A stretch of DNA of 64,000 nt from Bradyrhizobium sp. BR13661 (GCF_029892425.1 NZ_JARXWB010000016.1:1-64000); one strand, 5' to 3'; shown: positions 42,002-51,129, numbered from the stretch's first letter. Made by a program: numbers and translations. Notes: generated from the sequence alone by a model not told the origin.

Positions 42002-42697
42002 ATGTTCAAGACCGTCGTCACACTTTTCCGCGGCAGCGTCGCGGCCGCCGGCGAGGAACTCGAAGACCGCACGGCCCTGCTGATCCTCGACCAGCAGATG
42101 CGCGACGCGGCCGCAGCCGTCGAGCGCAGCAAGCGGACGCTGGCGCTGGCGATCGCGCAGGACCAGCAGGAGGGCCGCAAGCTCGAGGCCACCGTCGCCC
42201 GCATCGCCGATCTCGAGACCCGCGCGGTTGCGGCGCTCGATGGCGGCCGCGAGGATCTCGCCAAGGAGGCCGCCGAAGCCATCGCAGGCCTCGAGGCCGA
42301 CCGCGACGCGGCGCTGACGGCGCGGGCGCTGTTCGCGACAGAGATTGTCCGCCTGAAGCGGCACGTCGCGAACGCGCAGGCCCGCATCACCGAGCTCGAT
42401 CGCGGCCGCCGGGTCGCCCGCGCCTCCGAGGCGGTGCGCTCGCTCCGCCGCAGCGGCATCGAGGCAGCTCGCCCCTACGAATCCACGCTGCCGGAGGCGG
42501 AGAACACCTTGCGACGCCTGCGCGATCGCCAGATCGAGGCCCAGGCCGCCGACGACGCGCTGGTCGAGCTCGATGCGGCCACCGGCCCGCTCGCCACCGC
42601 CGAGAAACTCGCCGAGCAGGGCTTTGGCCCCCGGCTCAAGACAACCGCGGACGACGTGCTGGCGCGGTTGAAGTCCAAGCGCACACCGACTGCCTGA
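42002..42697 (+). CDS. PspA/IM30 family protein
   Basis: 231 residues from ATG 42002 after GGGAG. The MFKTVVTLFRGSVAAAGEEL start and LILDQQMRDAAAAVERSKRT block are PspA-like, and almost the whole protein is long Ala/Glu/Arg-rich helices suited to the ESCRT-III-like PspA/Vipp1 fold. PspA proteins coat and repair the inner membrane under stress. Regulation here is by an adjacent TetR protein rather than PspF. Followed by a YiaAB-type membrane protein 40 bp downstream, likely co-transcribed. Confidence 0.88.
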   Translation: MFKTVVTLFRGSVAAAGEELEDRTALLILDQQMRDAAAAVERSKRTLALAIAQDQQEGRKLEATVARIADLETRAVAALDGGREDLAKEAAEAIAGLEADRDAALTARALFATEIVRLKRHVANAQARITELDRGRRVARASEAVRSLRRSGIEAARPYESTLPEAENTLRRLRDRQIEAQAADDALVELDAATGPLATAEKLAEQGFGPRLKTTADDVLARLKSKRTPTA

Positions 42698-42737
42698 TCT
42701 CAAACCCACCCATCATCAGAACCAACAGGAGACGACC

Positions 42738-43013
42738 ATGAACCAGAACGGCCAACCCCACAGCAGCGCCTGGGTGACCTTCACTTACGCGTCCTTCGCA
42801 GCCTCCGCTTTCCTCGTCGCGCTCGGCGTCTTCTTCCTGCCGATCGACCTCTGGATGAAGGGCTACCTGACCATGGGCATCGTGATGCTGATTCAGACCT
42901 GCGTCACTTTGACCAAGACCGTGCGTGATAACCACGAGAGCAGCCGCCTCGTGAACCGCATCGAAGACGCCAAGGCCGAACGCCTGCTGATGGAGGTCTC
43001 CAAGGCTGCCTGA
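42738..43013 (+). CDS. YiaA/YiaB-type two-helix membrane protein
   Basis: 91 residues. The YiaAB domain is two helices: WVTFTYASFAASAFLVALGV-FFLPIDLWMKGYLTMGIVM-LIQTCVTLTKTVRDNHE, with the conserved short W-x-K-G-Y loop. The C-terminus is charged and cytosolic. It follows the pspA-like gene and most likely provides its membrane partner. The 3' end merges into a 15-bp tandem repeat. A strong stem-loop 67 bp downstream could end the operon. Confidence 0.88.
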   Translation: MNQNGQPHSSAWVTFTYASFAASAFLVALGVFFLPIDLWMKGYLTMGIVMLIQTCVTLTKTVRDNHESSRLVNRIEDAKAERLLMEVSKAA

Positions 43014-43060
43014 TCCAAGGCTGCCTGATCCAAGGCCGCTTGATTCAAGGCTGCCTGAAC
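43001..43060. repeat. Four tandem copies of a 15-bp unit
   Basis: CAAGGCTGCCTGATC occurs exactly twice (43001-43015, 43016-43030), then as CAAGGCCGCTTGATT and CAAGGCTGCCTGAAC. The first copy contains the last codons and stop of the YiaAB gene, so the array arose by duplication of the gene's 3' end. Not a CRISPR: there are no spacers. Confidence 0.85.
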
Positions 43061-43079
43061 GGAGAACATGTCGAAGCAG

Positions 43080-43107
43080 AGCGGCGGATGCAGGTGCATC
43101 CGCCGCT
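43080..43107 (+). terminator. Probable terminator after the PspA/YiaAB operon
   Basis: AGCGGCGGATGCA / GG / TGCATCCGCCGCT is a 13-pair perfect stem, followed by TTCGCG. A weak T-tract, but position and strength fit a terminator. Confidence 0.6.
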
Positions 43108-43238
43108 TTCGCGCATTTCCGGTCATTTGCCACGGCCGCCGAAAGATATCCTTTACCCTGCAACCGGTGCGCGAAACGCCGATCATCGCTCCTTAATCGC
43201 CTTACGCGAGAAACCTTTCCGATCACGGGCAGGCGGAC

Positions 43239-44264
43239 ATGGCAGACGCAGGGAGCAAACGGAGCTGGCGACATCTGCGCGACGCCGCCGGACGGCTGCG
43301 CAGCCATGCGTCGTTTTGGCTCAAAGCCTTCGCCCAGCCGGCCATCGATCTTTCCTTGCGGACCCATCCCGGGCACGTGACCCGCATCGTTGAAAGTCCC
43401 GGGGTCTCGCTGCAGCAGGACGAGCTGGACCATCTGGTCGCACAGCTCCGCATGGTGGCGTCTCAAACGCTGCCGGCCGATGAGCTGACCTACGGCATCT
43501 TCTCCGGCGAGCGCGAGCGCCTCTCTCGCGCCATCGTCACCCTGATCTCCGAGGAAGGGAGCGGGCGGCCGATCGCGTTCAACGCGCTGTCGATGATGCA
43601 GGTCGAGCTCGACGGTGCGCCTGTCGACGTCACCCATCTCGGGCTCGTGATGGTCGATCCCGACGCGCGCGGGCAGGGGCTCTCCTGGGTGCTCTACGGC
43701 CTGACCACGCTGGTGCTGTTCCTGCGCGACGGAATGCGGCCGCGCTGGATCTCCAATGTGACCCAGGTGCCGTCAGTGGTCGGCATGGTCAGCGAGACCT
43801 TTTCCGACGTCTATCCGTCGCCGCGCCCCGAATCACGCCAGAGTTTTGCGCATCTGCAACTCGCCCGCGGCATCATGCGCCAGCATCGTGGCGTGTTCGG
43901 CGTTGGCCCCGACGCCGGCTTCGATGAGAGCCGTTTCGTCATCACGGATGCCTATACCGGTGGCTCCGACGCGCTGAAGAAGACCTTTGACGAGGCGCCA
44001 AAGCATCGAGACCCGCAATACGCGGAATTCTGTGCTCGAGAGCTGAACTACGAGCGCGGCGACGATGTCCTCCAGATCGGCCGCATCGATCTTGCCGCTG
44101 CGCGCGCCTATCTGTTCGAGCAGGTGCCGCATCGTTCGCTGCCCGGTCTGTTCGTGGCATCGCTCTTTCTCGGCCTGCAACGGCTGGTGCTGCCGGTCGT
44201 CCACTGGCTCGACGACAGCAAGAGTTTTGGCACGCTGCGGCCGCGGCAGGGGAATGGCCGATGA
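43239..44264 (+). CDS. GNAT-like N-acetyltransferase domain protein
   Basis: 341 residues. The section DVTHLGLVMVDPDARGQGLS-WVLYGLTTLVLFL near residues 130-165 looks like the acetyl-CoA-binding motif A (Q/R-x-x-G-x-G/A) of GNAT enzymes, followed by RPRWISNVTQVPSVVGMVSE. A C-terminal hydrophobic patch, LPGLFVASLFLGLQRLVLPV, may bind the membrane. Substrate unknown. The stop overlaps the next gene's start by four bases (ATGA), so it is coupled to the membrane protein downstream. Confidence 0.55.
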   Translation: MADAGSKRSWRHLRDAAGRLRSHASFWLKAFAQPAIDLSLRTHPGHVTRIVESPGVSLQQDELDHLVAQLRMVASQTLPADELTYGIFSGERERLSRAIVTLISEEGSGRPIAFNALSMMQVELDGAPVDVTHLGLVMVDPDARGQGLSWVLYGLTTLVLFLRDGMRPRWISNVTQVPSVVGMVSETFSDVYPSPRPESRQSFAHLQLARGIMRQHRGVFGVGPDAGFDESRFVITDAYTGGSDALKKTFDEAPKHRDPQYAEFCARELNYERGDDVLQIGRIDLAAARAYLFEQVPHRSLPGLFVASLFLGLQRLVLPVVHWLDDSKSFGTLRPRQGNGR

Positions 44265-45466
44265 CATCAGCTGTCATTGCTTCCGCGATCGTCAATGTCT
44301 GCGCCGTGATCGGACTCGGCGTCGCCATGCTCGCGCTTTACCGCCGCGATGCGCGCAGTCCTTTGACGGTACGGTTCGTAATCGCGCTCGGCATCGTCGC
44401 GCTGCTGTTTCTATTGCGAAGCGCTGCGTGGCTGACCGGAAGCAGCCTGCTCGACGATCTCTCGGTGATCCCGGCTGCCTTCATACCCTTCGGCGCGCTG
44501 ATCGTGACCGAGGGCATGCTGCGGCGGCACGCGCCCCGCGCCATCAAGCTTGCCGTGATCATCGGCGCCGTCGTGCTCGGCCCCGGTGGCGCCGTTGGCC
44601 TCGGGCATTTCGATACGCCTTACGCCATTGCGCTGGCGCTGTTCCAACTCGGTGGCTTTGCCGCTTGTGCATTCCTGCTTGCGACGCGTGATCGGGCCTC
44701 GCTGATGGCCTCCGAAAATCGCGGCATCGACCGCATGACGATCGGCGCGATCATCGTGCTGCCCTTCATCATCACTGATTTTGCGGCCTTGATGCCTGAT
44801 ATGCCGGTCAGGCTCGGCGCACTCGGGGCGTTGCTTGTTGTGACCGCCGTCCTGATCGCCGGCAGCAGCGCTGAAGCACGCTGGCATGGCGTGCTACTGA
44901 CCATTCTGCGGCTTGGAAGTTCGGTGTTGCTTGGTCTCGCTGCCGCCTTCGTCGCGCCCGATGCCGATGCGGTCCAGATCGTCCGCTTCTGCGCTGTGGC
45001 CGTCGCGGGCGTGCTGACCATCGGCCTGATGACCGATACGCTGCGGGCCTATCTCGAATCCCGCACGCCCGGCATGCTGAGCTCCGTCGCAGTGTCGTCA
45101 GCCACCACCCGCGAACAGTTGATTGCCGAGCTGCTCCGCCATCCGCTGTTCGAGAGCGCGCAGCGGCTTCGCGAGGCTGATCTTTCGGCCTACGATCCGC
45201 TTCTGCTTCGCAACAGGCTCTCGACGCATCGCGTGCTGCGAAGGTCAGACGCGCCTTGGGGACATCCGCCGGCCGATCCCGCCGTGGAACGGCTGGTGTC
45301 GCTGCTGGCTGCGGGAAACGCGACGCATCTCGTCGTGCTCTCGTCGGATCCCGTCGACATCCTCGTGCTCGCCGTTCCCGTGATCTCCGCCGATCCCGCC
45401 ACCGAGACCGCGATTGCGCTGGTGCAGCGGATCCTGATCATGGCGGACGCAGGCGCGCCCGCCTGA
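44261..45466 (+). CDS. Hypothetical membrane protein with cytosolic domain
   Basis: 401 residues. Seven or eight membrane helices occupy the first 265 residues (VIASAIVNVCAVIGLGVAML, FVIALGIVALLFLLRSAAWL, VIPAAFIPFGALIVTEGML and others). The remaining 135 residues are soluble, with ATTREQLIAELLRHPLFESA and LVVLSSDPVDILVLAVPVIS. Coupled to the GNAT-like gene by overlap, suggesting the pair modifies or handles a membrane-associated substrate. No named family is recognised. Confidence 0.65.
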   Translation: MTSAVIASAIVNVCAVIGLGVAMLALYRRDARSPLTVRFVIALGIVALLFLLRSAAWLTGSSLLDDLSVIPAAFIPFGALIVTEGMLRRHAPRAIKLAVIIGAVVLGPGGAVGLGHFDTPYAIALALFQLGGFAACAFLLATRDRASLMASENRGIDRMTIGAIIVLPFIITDFAALMPDMPVRLGALGALLVVTAVLIAGSSAEARWHGVLLTILRLGSSVLLGLAAAFVAPDADAVQIVRFCAVAVAGVLTIGLMTDTLRAYLESRTPGMLSSVAVSSATTREQLIAELLRHPLFESAQRLREADLSAYDPLLLRNRLSTHRVLRRSDAPWGHPPADPAVERLVSLLAAGNATHLVVLSSDPVDILVLAVPVISADPATETAIALVQRILIMADAGAPA

Positions 45467-45608
45467 CCTCATATCGCGCCTGCGAAATGCAACCGAGCCA
45501 TGACGGATCGCGCACGTCTGCGCCCTTGCGCGTGGCTACCAGCCAGCGCACTCTGCGCGGGCGGCGCCGAGAACGCCGCCAATATAAAGATTGCCCGAGG
45601 AAGCATCC

Positions 45609-46673
45609 ATGGCGGTGACGCGGATCGACTGCGACATCCACCCGGCGGTTGGTGGCACGCGCACGACGCTGCTTCCTTATCTCAGCGATCACTGGAAAGA
45701 GCAGGTGGTGAGCCGTGCGATCGACGGCCTCGATCTCACCTCCTATCCGCCGAGCATGCCGCTTTCGGGCCGCGCGGACTGGCGGCCGGCCAATGGCAAG
45801 AAGCCGGGCTCTGATCTCGCGATGGTGCAGAAGGGCGCCTTCGATCAGTTGGGCGCGAGCCACGCGATCCTCAACGTGCTCTACGGCGCCCAGGCCGTGT
45901 TCGATGCCTACATGGCGGCTGATTTCTGCAAGGCGATCAACGACTGGATCGCCGCCGAATGGCTGTCGCGCGACCCGCGCCTGCGGGCCTCCATCGTGGT
46001 GCCGATGCAGGCGCCGGATCTGGCGATCGAGGAGATCGAGCGCCGCGCCGGCGACGTCAGGTTTGTGTCGATCCTGGTGCTGGCACAGGGGGAGACCTTG
46101 CTGGGCCGACGGCATTTCTGGCCGGTCTACCAGCTCGCGGAGAAATACAAGCTGCCGCTCGCGATCCACGCCGGCTCGCAATATCGGCAGGCGCCGAGCT
46201 CGGCCGGCTGGCCCTCGTACCGCTACGAATATTACTTCGTCGAGGCGCAGGCGTTTCAGGCGCAGATCCTGAGCCTGATCTATGAAGGCGTGTTCGGCAA
46301 ATTTCCCGATCTCAAGGTCGTGCTGATGGAGTCGGGCGTGAGCTGGCTGCCGGCCTTCATGTGGCGGGCCAACAAGACCTGGCGCGGCGTCCGCGTCGAG
46401 GTGCCATGGGTCGAGCGCGAGCCCGCATCGATCATCCGCGATAATTTCCGCGTCACCATGCAGCCGTTCGATACGCCCGGCGACGCCAAAAGCGTTGAGG
46501 AGATCATCGACCAGATCGGCTCGGAAAAAATGTTCCTGTTCGCGTCCGACTATCCGCACTGGCAGTTCGACGGCGACGATCCGATCCCGCCGCATTTGCC
46601 AAAGAGCATCATCGACAAGATGTGCGTCGACAATCCGCTGGAGACGTTCCCGCGGTTGTCGCTCGCAAACTAA
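45609..46673 (+). CDS. Amidohydrolase family protein (amidohydro-rel-type, first of pair)
   Basis: 354 residues from ATG 45609 after GAGGAAG. A TIM-barrel metal-dependent hydrolase of the ACMSD-like (PF04909) group: N-terminal RIDCDIHPAVGG with the D-x-H metal motif, KLPLAIHAGSQYRQ (His ligand), FPDLKVVLMESGVSWLPAFM, and FASDYPHWQFDGDD with the catalytic Asp. It resembles decarboxylases or hydrolases of aromatic breakdown. It shares its layout with the gene 14 bp downstream; both have R-D-P-R-L-R/K-A-S-I and the YPHW motif, so they arose by duplication. Confidence 0.85.
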   Translation: MAVTRIDCDIHPAVGGTRTTLLPYLSDHWKEQVVSRAIDGLDLTSYPPSMPLSGRADWRPANGKKPGSDLAMVQKGAFDQLGASHAILNVLYGAQAVFDAYMAADFCKAINDWIAAEWLSRDPRLRASIVVPMQAPDLAIEEIERRAGDVRFVSILVLAQGETLLGRRHFWPVYQLAEKYKLPLAIHAGSQYRQAPSSAGWPSYRYEYYFVEAQAFQAQILSLIYEGVFGKFPDLKVVLMESGVSWLPAFMWRANKTWRGVRVEVPWVEREPASIIRDNFRVTMQPFDTPGDAKSVEEIIDQIGSEKMFLFASDYPHWQFDGDDPIPPHLPKSIIDKMCVDNPLETFPRLSLAN

Positions 46674-46687
46674 TTTAGGAGGTTCGC

Positions 46688-47800
46688 ATGAGTGAAGTCA
46701 TCGACCGTCCGCTCCGCGACGACGAGAAGCCCGCCGCATCGAGGCTGCGGATCGTCGATTGCGACGTGCATCCGAGCCTGAGATCGACGGATGATCTCAA
46801 CGAGTTCCTGCCGAAACGCTGGCAGCAGCACCTGAAGGAATATGGCAGCCATCTGCGCACGCCTTATCTCTTCACGACGCCGTACCCGCGCTCCTCGCCG
46901 TTGATCGCACGACGCGATGCCTGGCCGCCGACCGGCGGGCCGCCCGGCTCCGATCTCGCCTTCATGCAGAAGCAGTATCTCGATCCGCTCGATGTCGAGT
47001 TCGGCATTTTGCAGGTGCTCGATCTCTTCATCTTCTCGCAGCAGAACCTCGAATTCGGCGCCGCGATCCAGCGCGCCATCAATGATTGGCAACTGGCGTT
47101 CTGGTCGCATCGCGATCCGCGCCTGAAGGCCTCGATCTTGGTCGGTCAGGACGGCACGGAGCTCGCCATTGCCGAGATCGAGCGTTGCGCCAAGACAGGC
47201 GAATATATCCAGATCAACGTGTCGCCGCGCGCCAACGAGCCGCTCGGTCGCCGCCGTTACTGGCCGATCTACGAGCGTGCCCAGGCGCTCGATTTGCCAC
47301 TCGGCATCCATGTCGGCGGCTATGGCGGCCACGCGCCGACCGGCGGCGGCTGGCCGTCTTATTATGTCGAGGAGCATCAGTCCAACGCGCATACGATCGC
47401 GGCGCAACTTGCGAGCCTTGTCATCGAAGGCGTGCCGGAGCGGTTCCCGAAATTGAAGATCGTTTTCATCGAGGGCGGCTTCGGCTGGATCCCATCGGCG
47501 GTGTGGCGGATGGACCAGCATTTCGAGCGCTTCCGCAGCGAGGTGCCGCATCTCAAGCGCAAGCCGTCGGAATATGTCCGCGAACATTTCTGGTTTACGA
47601 CGCAGCCGATCGACGAACCTGACGAGGCGCGGCATTTGCGCTCGCTGATCGAATGGGTCGGCATCGACCGATTGCTGTTCTCGTCGGACTATCCGCACTG
47701 GGATTTCGACGATCCGCGCTTTGCCTTCAAGACGCCGCTCACCGAGGCCGAGCGGAAAAAGATCTTCAGCACCAATGCCCGCGCGGTCTACAAGTTCTGA
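46688..47800 (+). CDS. Amidohydrolase family protein (second of pair)
   Basis: 370 residues after AGGAGG. Same ACMSD-like barrel as its neighbour: RIVDCDVHPSLRSTDDLNEF, SDLAFMQKQYLDPLDVEFGI, DLPLGIHVGGYGGHAPTGGG, FPKLKIVFIEGGFGWIPSAV, and FSSDYPHWDFDDPRFAFK. The pair may form a heteromer or handle related substrates. The Rieske protein starts only 7 bp later, so all three are in one operon, fitting an oxidative or decarboxylative route for an aromatic-like compound. Confidence 0.87.
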   Translation: MSEVIDRPLRDDEKPAASRLRIVDCDVHPSLRSTDDLNEFLPKRWQQHLKEYGSHLRTPYLFTTPYPRSSPLIARRDAWPPTGGPPGSDLAFMQKQYLDPLDVEFGILQVLDLFIFSQQNLEFGAAIQRAINDWQLAFWSHRDPRLKASILVGQDGTELAIAEIERCAKTGEYIQINVSPRANEPLGRRRYWPIYERAQALDLPLGIHVGGYGGHAPTGGGWPSYYVEEHQSNAHTIAAQLASLVIEGVPERFPKLKIVFIEGGFGWIPSAVWRMDQHFERFRSEVPHLKRKPSEYVREHFWFTTQPIDEPDEARHLRSLIEWVGIDRLLFSSDYPHWDFDDPRFAFKTPLTEAERKKIFSTNARAVYKF

Positions 47801-47807
47801 GATCGGT

Positions 47808-48221
47808 ATGGCCCGTCACATCGTCGCCCGTACCAGCGAGATCCGGCCCGGCGGCAACAAGGTCGTCGATGTCGCCGGCCGCGACATCGTCGTGTTCCAT
47901 GTCAATGGCGAGTTCTTCGCGCTGTTGAACCGCTGCCCGCACGAAGGCGCGCCGCTGGAGAAGGCCGCCTGCGTGGCGCGGCTGACCTCGCCCGAACCCG
48001 GCGTCTATGAGCGCTCGCGCGTCGGCGAGATGCTGCGCTGCCCCTGGCACGGCTGGGAGTTCGATATGCGCAACGGGCAGTCCTGGTTCGATCCGACACG
48101 GGTCAAGATCAGGTCATACCCGGTTGCGGTGGAACGCGGCGACGAATTGCAGAAGGGGCCGTATGTCGCTGAGACATTTCCGGTACATGTCGAAGACTCC
48201 TATGTGATTGTCGAGGTCTGA
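47808..48221 (+). CDS. Rieske [2Fe-2S] ferredoxin-like protein
   Basis: 137 residues. The cluster ligands are NRCPHEGAPLEKA (C-x-H) and MLRCPWHGWEFDMRNGQSWF (C-x-x-H). The stretch between them is 32 residues, about twice the usual 15-17, because of an insert around VARLTSPEPGVYERSRVGE. It is a soluble electron carrier or oxygenase ferredoxin. As the last gene of the amidohydrolase operon it may feed electrons to an oxygenase; none is adjacent. Confidence 0.88.
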   Translation: MARHIVARTSEIRPGGNKVVDVAGRDIVVFHVNGEFFALLNRCPHEGAPLEKAACVARLTSPEPGVYERSRVGEMLRCPWHGWEFDMRNGQSWFDPTRVKIRSYPVAVERGDELQKGPYVAETFPVHVEDSYVIVEV

Positions 48222-48293
48222 TCCGGGATTGCCGATTGAGATTCGAACGCAAGTGCGATATGGCTCTCGCGCTTTCAGTGGCGGAGACGAGCT

Positions 48294-48500
48294 TTGTCGA
48301 AACAATCCCTGCGTGAAGAGGCCGAGCGCCTGATCCGCGAATCGATGGAAAAGAAGACCATCGTCGTGAAGCAGGGCTCGACCCGCATCGAGGCCGTCTG
48401 TGGCAAGTGCGGCGCGCCAAACCGGGTCCAGGCGGAAAAAGGCCAGACCCGCGTCAAATTCGCCTGCAAGAATTGCGGGCACAAGCAAGAGACGCTGTAG
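48294..48500 (+). CDS. Small zinc-ribbon protein
   Basis: 68 residues starting with TTG at 48294, behind GGAGACGAG. Two CxxC knuckles, EAVCGKCGAPNRVQ and KFACKNCGHKQETL, form a zinc ribbon as in the small Zn-finger proteins that bind nucleic acid or partner proteins. The N-terminus SLREEAERLIRESMEKKTIV is a charged helix. No closer family is recognised. A separate unit, 73 bp after the Rieske gene. Confidence 0.7.
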   Translation: MSKQSLREEAERLIRESMEKKTIVVKQGSTRIEAVCGKCGAPNRVQAEKGQTRVKFACKNCGHKQETL

Positions 48501-48514
48501 CTTTCTAAACCTCT

Positions 48515-48530
48515 CCCCGCAAGAGCGGGG
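48515..48530. terminator. Stem-loop between convergent genes
   Basis: CCCCGC-AAGA-GCGGGG lies between the zinc-ribbon gene and the convergent SDR gene. Short, no clear T-run; could serve both. Confidence 0.45.
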
Positions 48531-48557
48531 CGAGGGAGTGAGAGAGCGGGTGCACGC

Positions 48558-49403
48558 CTAACTTCCCTCCACAAATCTCTTAAACGCATCCGCGTAGTCC
48601 GGATGCCAGCGCGACAGCGGCGGGCGGTTCTCGACGATGTCGCCGGCGGCCCACAGCATGCGCTTCTCATCGAGCGCGCGCGGCACGTCGTTATCAGGGC
48701 AGAGGATGTAGAAATCGCCGGCCTCGAGCCGCGCCAGCATGAAATCCACGGTCTGCTCCGGCGTCCACGCGCTGGCCGGCTTCTCGGTTCGGCCTTTTGC
48801 CGTGAGCCCGGTGAACACGAAGCCGGGGATCAGCAGGTGGGCGGTGATGTGACAGTCTTTGGTGTTGCGCAGTTCGTGCTGCAGCGCTTCCGTAAACGCC
48901 TTCACGCCGGCCTTGGAGACATTGTAGGCGGGATCGCCGGGCGGGGTGGTGATGCCCTGCTTGGAGCCGGTGTTGATGATCAGGCCGGCCTTGCCGCGCG
49001 CAATCATGTTCGGCGCGAAAATGCGTGAGCCGTTGATGATGCCCCACATGTTGACGCCGATGATGCGCTGCCAATGGTCGGGTTCGCCAAACAGCGTGCT
49101 GCCCGGCTGGATACCCGCATTGTTCATCAGCAGGTCGGTGCCGCCGAAATGCGCGCCGACGGCACGTTCCAGTTCCGTCAAGCTGTCAATCCTGATGACG
49201 TCGACCGCGGACGTCATCACATTTGCGGCGCCTGCAATCGATGACAGTTTTGTTGCGGCCTCTGCCAGCCGGTCCTCGTCTACGTCAGCGATGCACACCT
49301 TCATCCCGGCGCGCGCAAACGCCATGGCCGCGGCGAGACCGATGCCGGATGCGCCCCCGGTGATCACGGCGACATTGCCCTTGGCGATGACAGGATGTGA
49401 CAT
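48558..49403 (-). CDS. Short-chain dehydrogenase/reductase
   Basis: 281 residues from 49403 (MSHPVIAKGNVAVITGG). Classical SDR: cofactor loop TGGASGIGLAAAMAFARAG, CIADVDEDRL (Asp, suggesting NAD(H)), NNAGI, active-site Ser in INTGSKQG and Y-x-x-x-K in YNVSKAGVKAF. The C-terminal region DFYILCPDNDVPRALDEKR is extended. It probably oxidises an alcohol. Upstream 54 in-frame codons have no fold and were left out. Divergent from the aldehyde dehydrogenase gene by 185 bp. Confidence 0.9.
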   Translation of the reverse strand: MSHPVIAKGNVAVITGGASGIGLAAAMAFARAGMKVCIADVDEDRLAEAATKLSSIAGAANVMTSAVDVIRIDSLTELERAVGAHFGGTDLLMNNAGIQPGSTLFGEPDHWQRIIGVNMWGIINGSRIFAPNMIARGKAGLIINTGSKQGITTPPGDPAYNVSKAGVKAFTEALQHELRNTKDCHITAHLLIPGFVFTGLTAKGRTEKPASAWTPEQTVDFMLARLEAGDFYILCPDNDVPRALDEKRMLWAAGDIVENRPPLSRWHPDYADAFKRFVEGS

Positions 49404-49588
49404 AACTCTTCCCCCGGACCTGCTCTCGATCGCCCTATAACATGCTACGCGTGCGACCTGCACAAGTCGGCATGGCAGGGCTTCGTTGCACGCTGACTTT
49501 ACGCCTTTCCGGCGCCGCTGTATTCTTTTCGACTTAACGATCCCGCCCAGATCGAACCCAATCAATCATCTACCCAGGGAGTGCAGCC

Positions 49589-51085
49589 ATGGCTGTGTCG
49601 CAGGCTATTCCGATCACGCGCCATCCGTTCGCCAACGGGTCCTACAAGCAGATGCTGATCGACGGGAAGTGGGTCGATGCCGCTTCCGGCAAGCGCTTCG
49701 AGACCCACAATCCCGCCACCGGCGAGCTGCTCGCAACCGTCGCGGAAGGCGACAAGGAAGACATCGATCGTGCGGTCGCCGCCGCCCGCCGCGCCTTCGA
49801 AGGGCCCTGGAGCAAGGTCAAGCCGTTCGAGCGGCAGAACCTGCTACTCAGGCTCGCAGATCTCGTCGAGAAGAATTTCGACGAATTGTCGCAGCTCGAC
49901 ACGATGGATATGGGTGCACCGCTCAGCCGCACCCGCGCCTATCGCCTGCGTGCCGTCGGCATGCTGCGTTATTACGCCGGCCAGACCACCGCGATCCACG
50001 GCGAGACCATCGAGAACTCGCTGCCCGGCGAGATCTTCTCCTATACGCTGAAGGAGCCGATCGGCGTCGTCGGCGCCATTATTCCCTGGAACGGCCCGCT
50101 CACGGCGACGATCTGGAAGATTGGACCTGCGATCGCGACCGGCTGCACCGTGGTGCTCAAGCCCGCCGAAGAGGCGCCGCTGACCTCGCTGCGCATCGCT
50201 GAGCTCGCAATGGAGGCCGGCATCCCGCCCGGTGTCATCAACGTCGTGCCCGGCTATGGCGAGACCGCGGGCGCTGCGCTCGCGTCGCATCCCGACGTCG
50301 ACAAGGTCGCCTTCACCGGCTCGCACGTCACCGGCCAGTCGATCATTCGCGCCTCGGCCGGTAACCTCAAGCGCGTCTCGCTCGAGCTCGGCGGCAAGTC
50401 GCCGGATATCGTGTTCGCGGACGCGGATCTTGATGCCGCCGTTCCCGGCGCGGCGATGGCAGTGTTCGCGAACTCCGGCCAGATCTGCAGCGCCGGCACG
50501 CGTCTGTTCGTCGAGCAGTCGATCTACGAGGAGTTCGTCGGCCGCGTCGCCGAGTTTGGCAAGAAGCTGCAGGTCGGCAACGGCCTCGATCCCAACGTGC
50601 AGATCGGCCCGCTCGTGTCCGAAGAGCAACTCAAGCGCGTCACCGGCTATCTCGACATCGGCCAGAAGGAGGGCGCGCGTGCGCTCGCCGGTGGCGGCCG
50701 CGTCACCGAAGGCGCGCTGTCGAAGGGCTTCTTCGTTTCGCCGACCGTGTTTGCCGGTGTCCAGGACAACATGCGCATTGCACAGGAGGAGATTTTTGGT
50801 CCCGTCATCTCCGCGATCGCATTCAAGGACATGGACGAACTGGTCAAGCGTGCCAACAATACCACCTTCGGCCTCGGTTCCGGTCTGTGGACCCGCGATG
50901 TCAGCAAGGCACATGCGGTGGCGAAAAGCCTGCGCGCCGGCTCGGTGTGGGTGAATTGCTACCAGGCGATGGACCCGGCCGTGCCGTTCGGCGGCTACAA
51001 GATGAGCGGCTACGGCCGCGAGTCCGGCAAGCAGCATGTCGAGGAATATCTCAACGTCAAGTCCGTTTGGATCAAGACGGCCTAA
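49589..51085 (+). CDS. Aldehyde dehydrogenase (NAD(P)+-dependent)
   Basis: 498 residues, the usual family length. Catalytic Cys in FANSGQICSAGTRLFV, general base Glu in LELGGKSPDIVFADAD, cofactor loop FTGSHVTGQSI, IIPWNGPLTATIWKIGPAIA, and EEIFGPVISAIAFKDMDE near the end. It oxidises aldehydes to acids in the cytosol; the exact substrate is open. It may work with the divergent SDR in an alcohol-aldehyde-acid path. A strong stem-loop follows 45 bp after the stop. Confidence 0.93.
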   Translation: MAVSQAIPITRHPFANGSYKQMLIDGKWVDAASGKRFETHNPATGELLATVAEGDKEDIDRAVAAARRAFEGPWSKVKPFERQNLLLRLADLVEKNFDELSQLDTMDMGAPLSRTRAYRLRAVGMLRYYAGQTTAIHGETIENSLPGEIFSYTLKEPIGVVGAIIPWNGPLTATIWKIGPAIATGCTVVLKPAEEAPLTSLRIAELAMEAGIPPGVINVVPGYGETAGAALASHPDVDKVAFTGSHVTGQSIIRASAGNLKRVSLELGGKSPDIVFADADLDAAVPGAAMAVFANSGQICSAGTRLFVEQSIYEEFVGRVAEFGKKLQVGNGLDPNVQIGPLVSEEQLKRVTGYLDIGQKEGARALAGGGRVTEGALSKGFFVSPTVFAGVQDNMRIAQEEIFGPVISAIAFKDMDELVKRANNTTFGLGSGLWTRDVSKAHAVAKSLRAGSVWVNCYQAMDPAVPFGGYKMSGYGRESGKQHVEEYLNVKSVWIKTA

Positions 51086-51129
51086 GGTTTGTTCTCCCCC
51101 GCGTTCCGCGCGAGGGAATATCTGCTTTT

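Noticed and set aside
43001..43060. Possible CRISPR array
   Set aside because: Repeats are 15 bp and directly adjacent with no spacers; it is a simple tandem duplication of a gene end.
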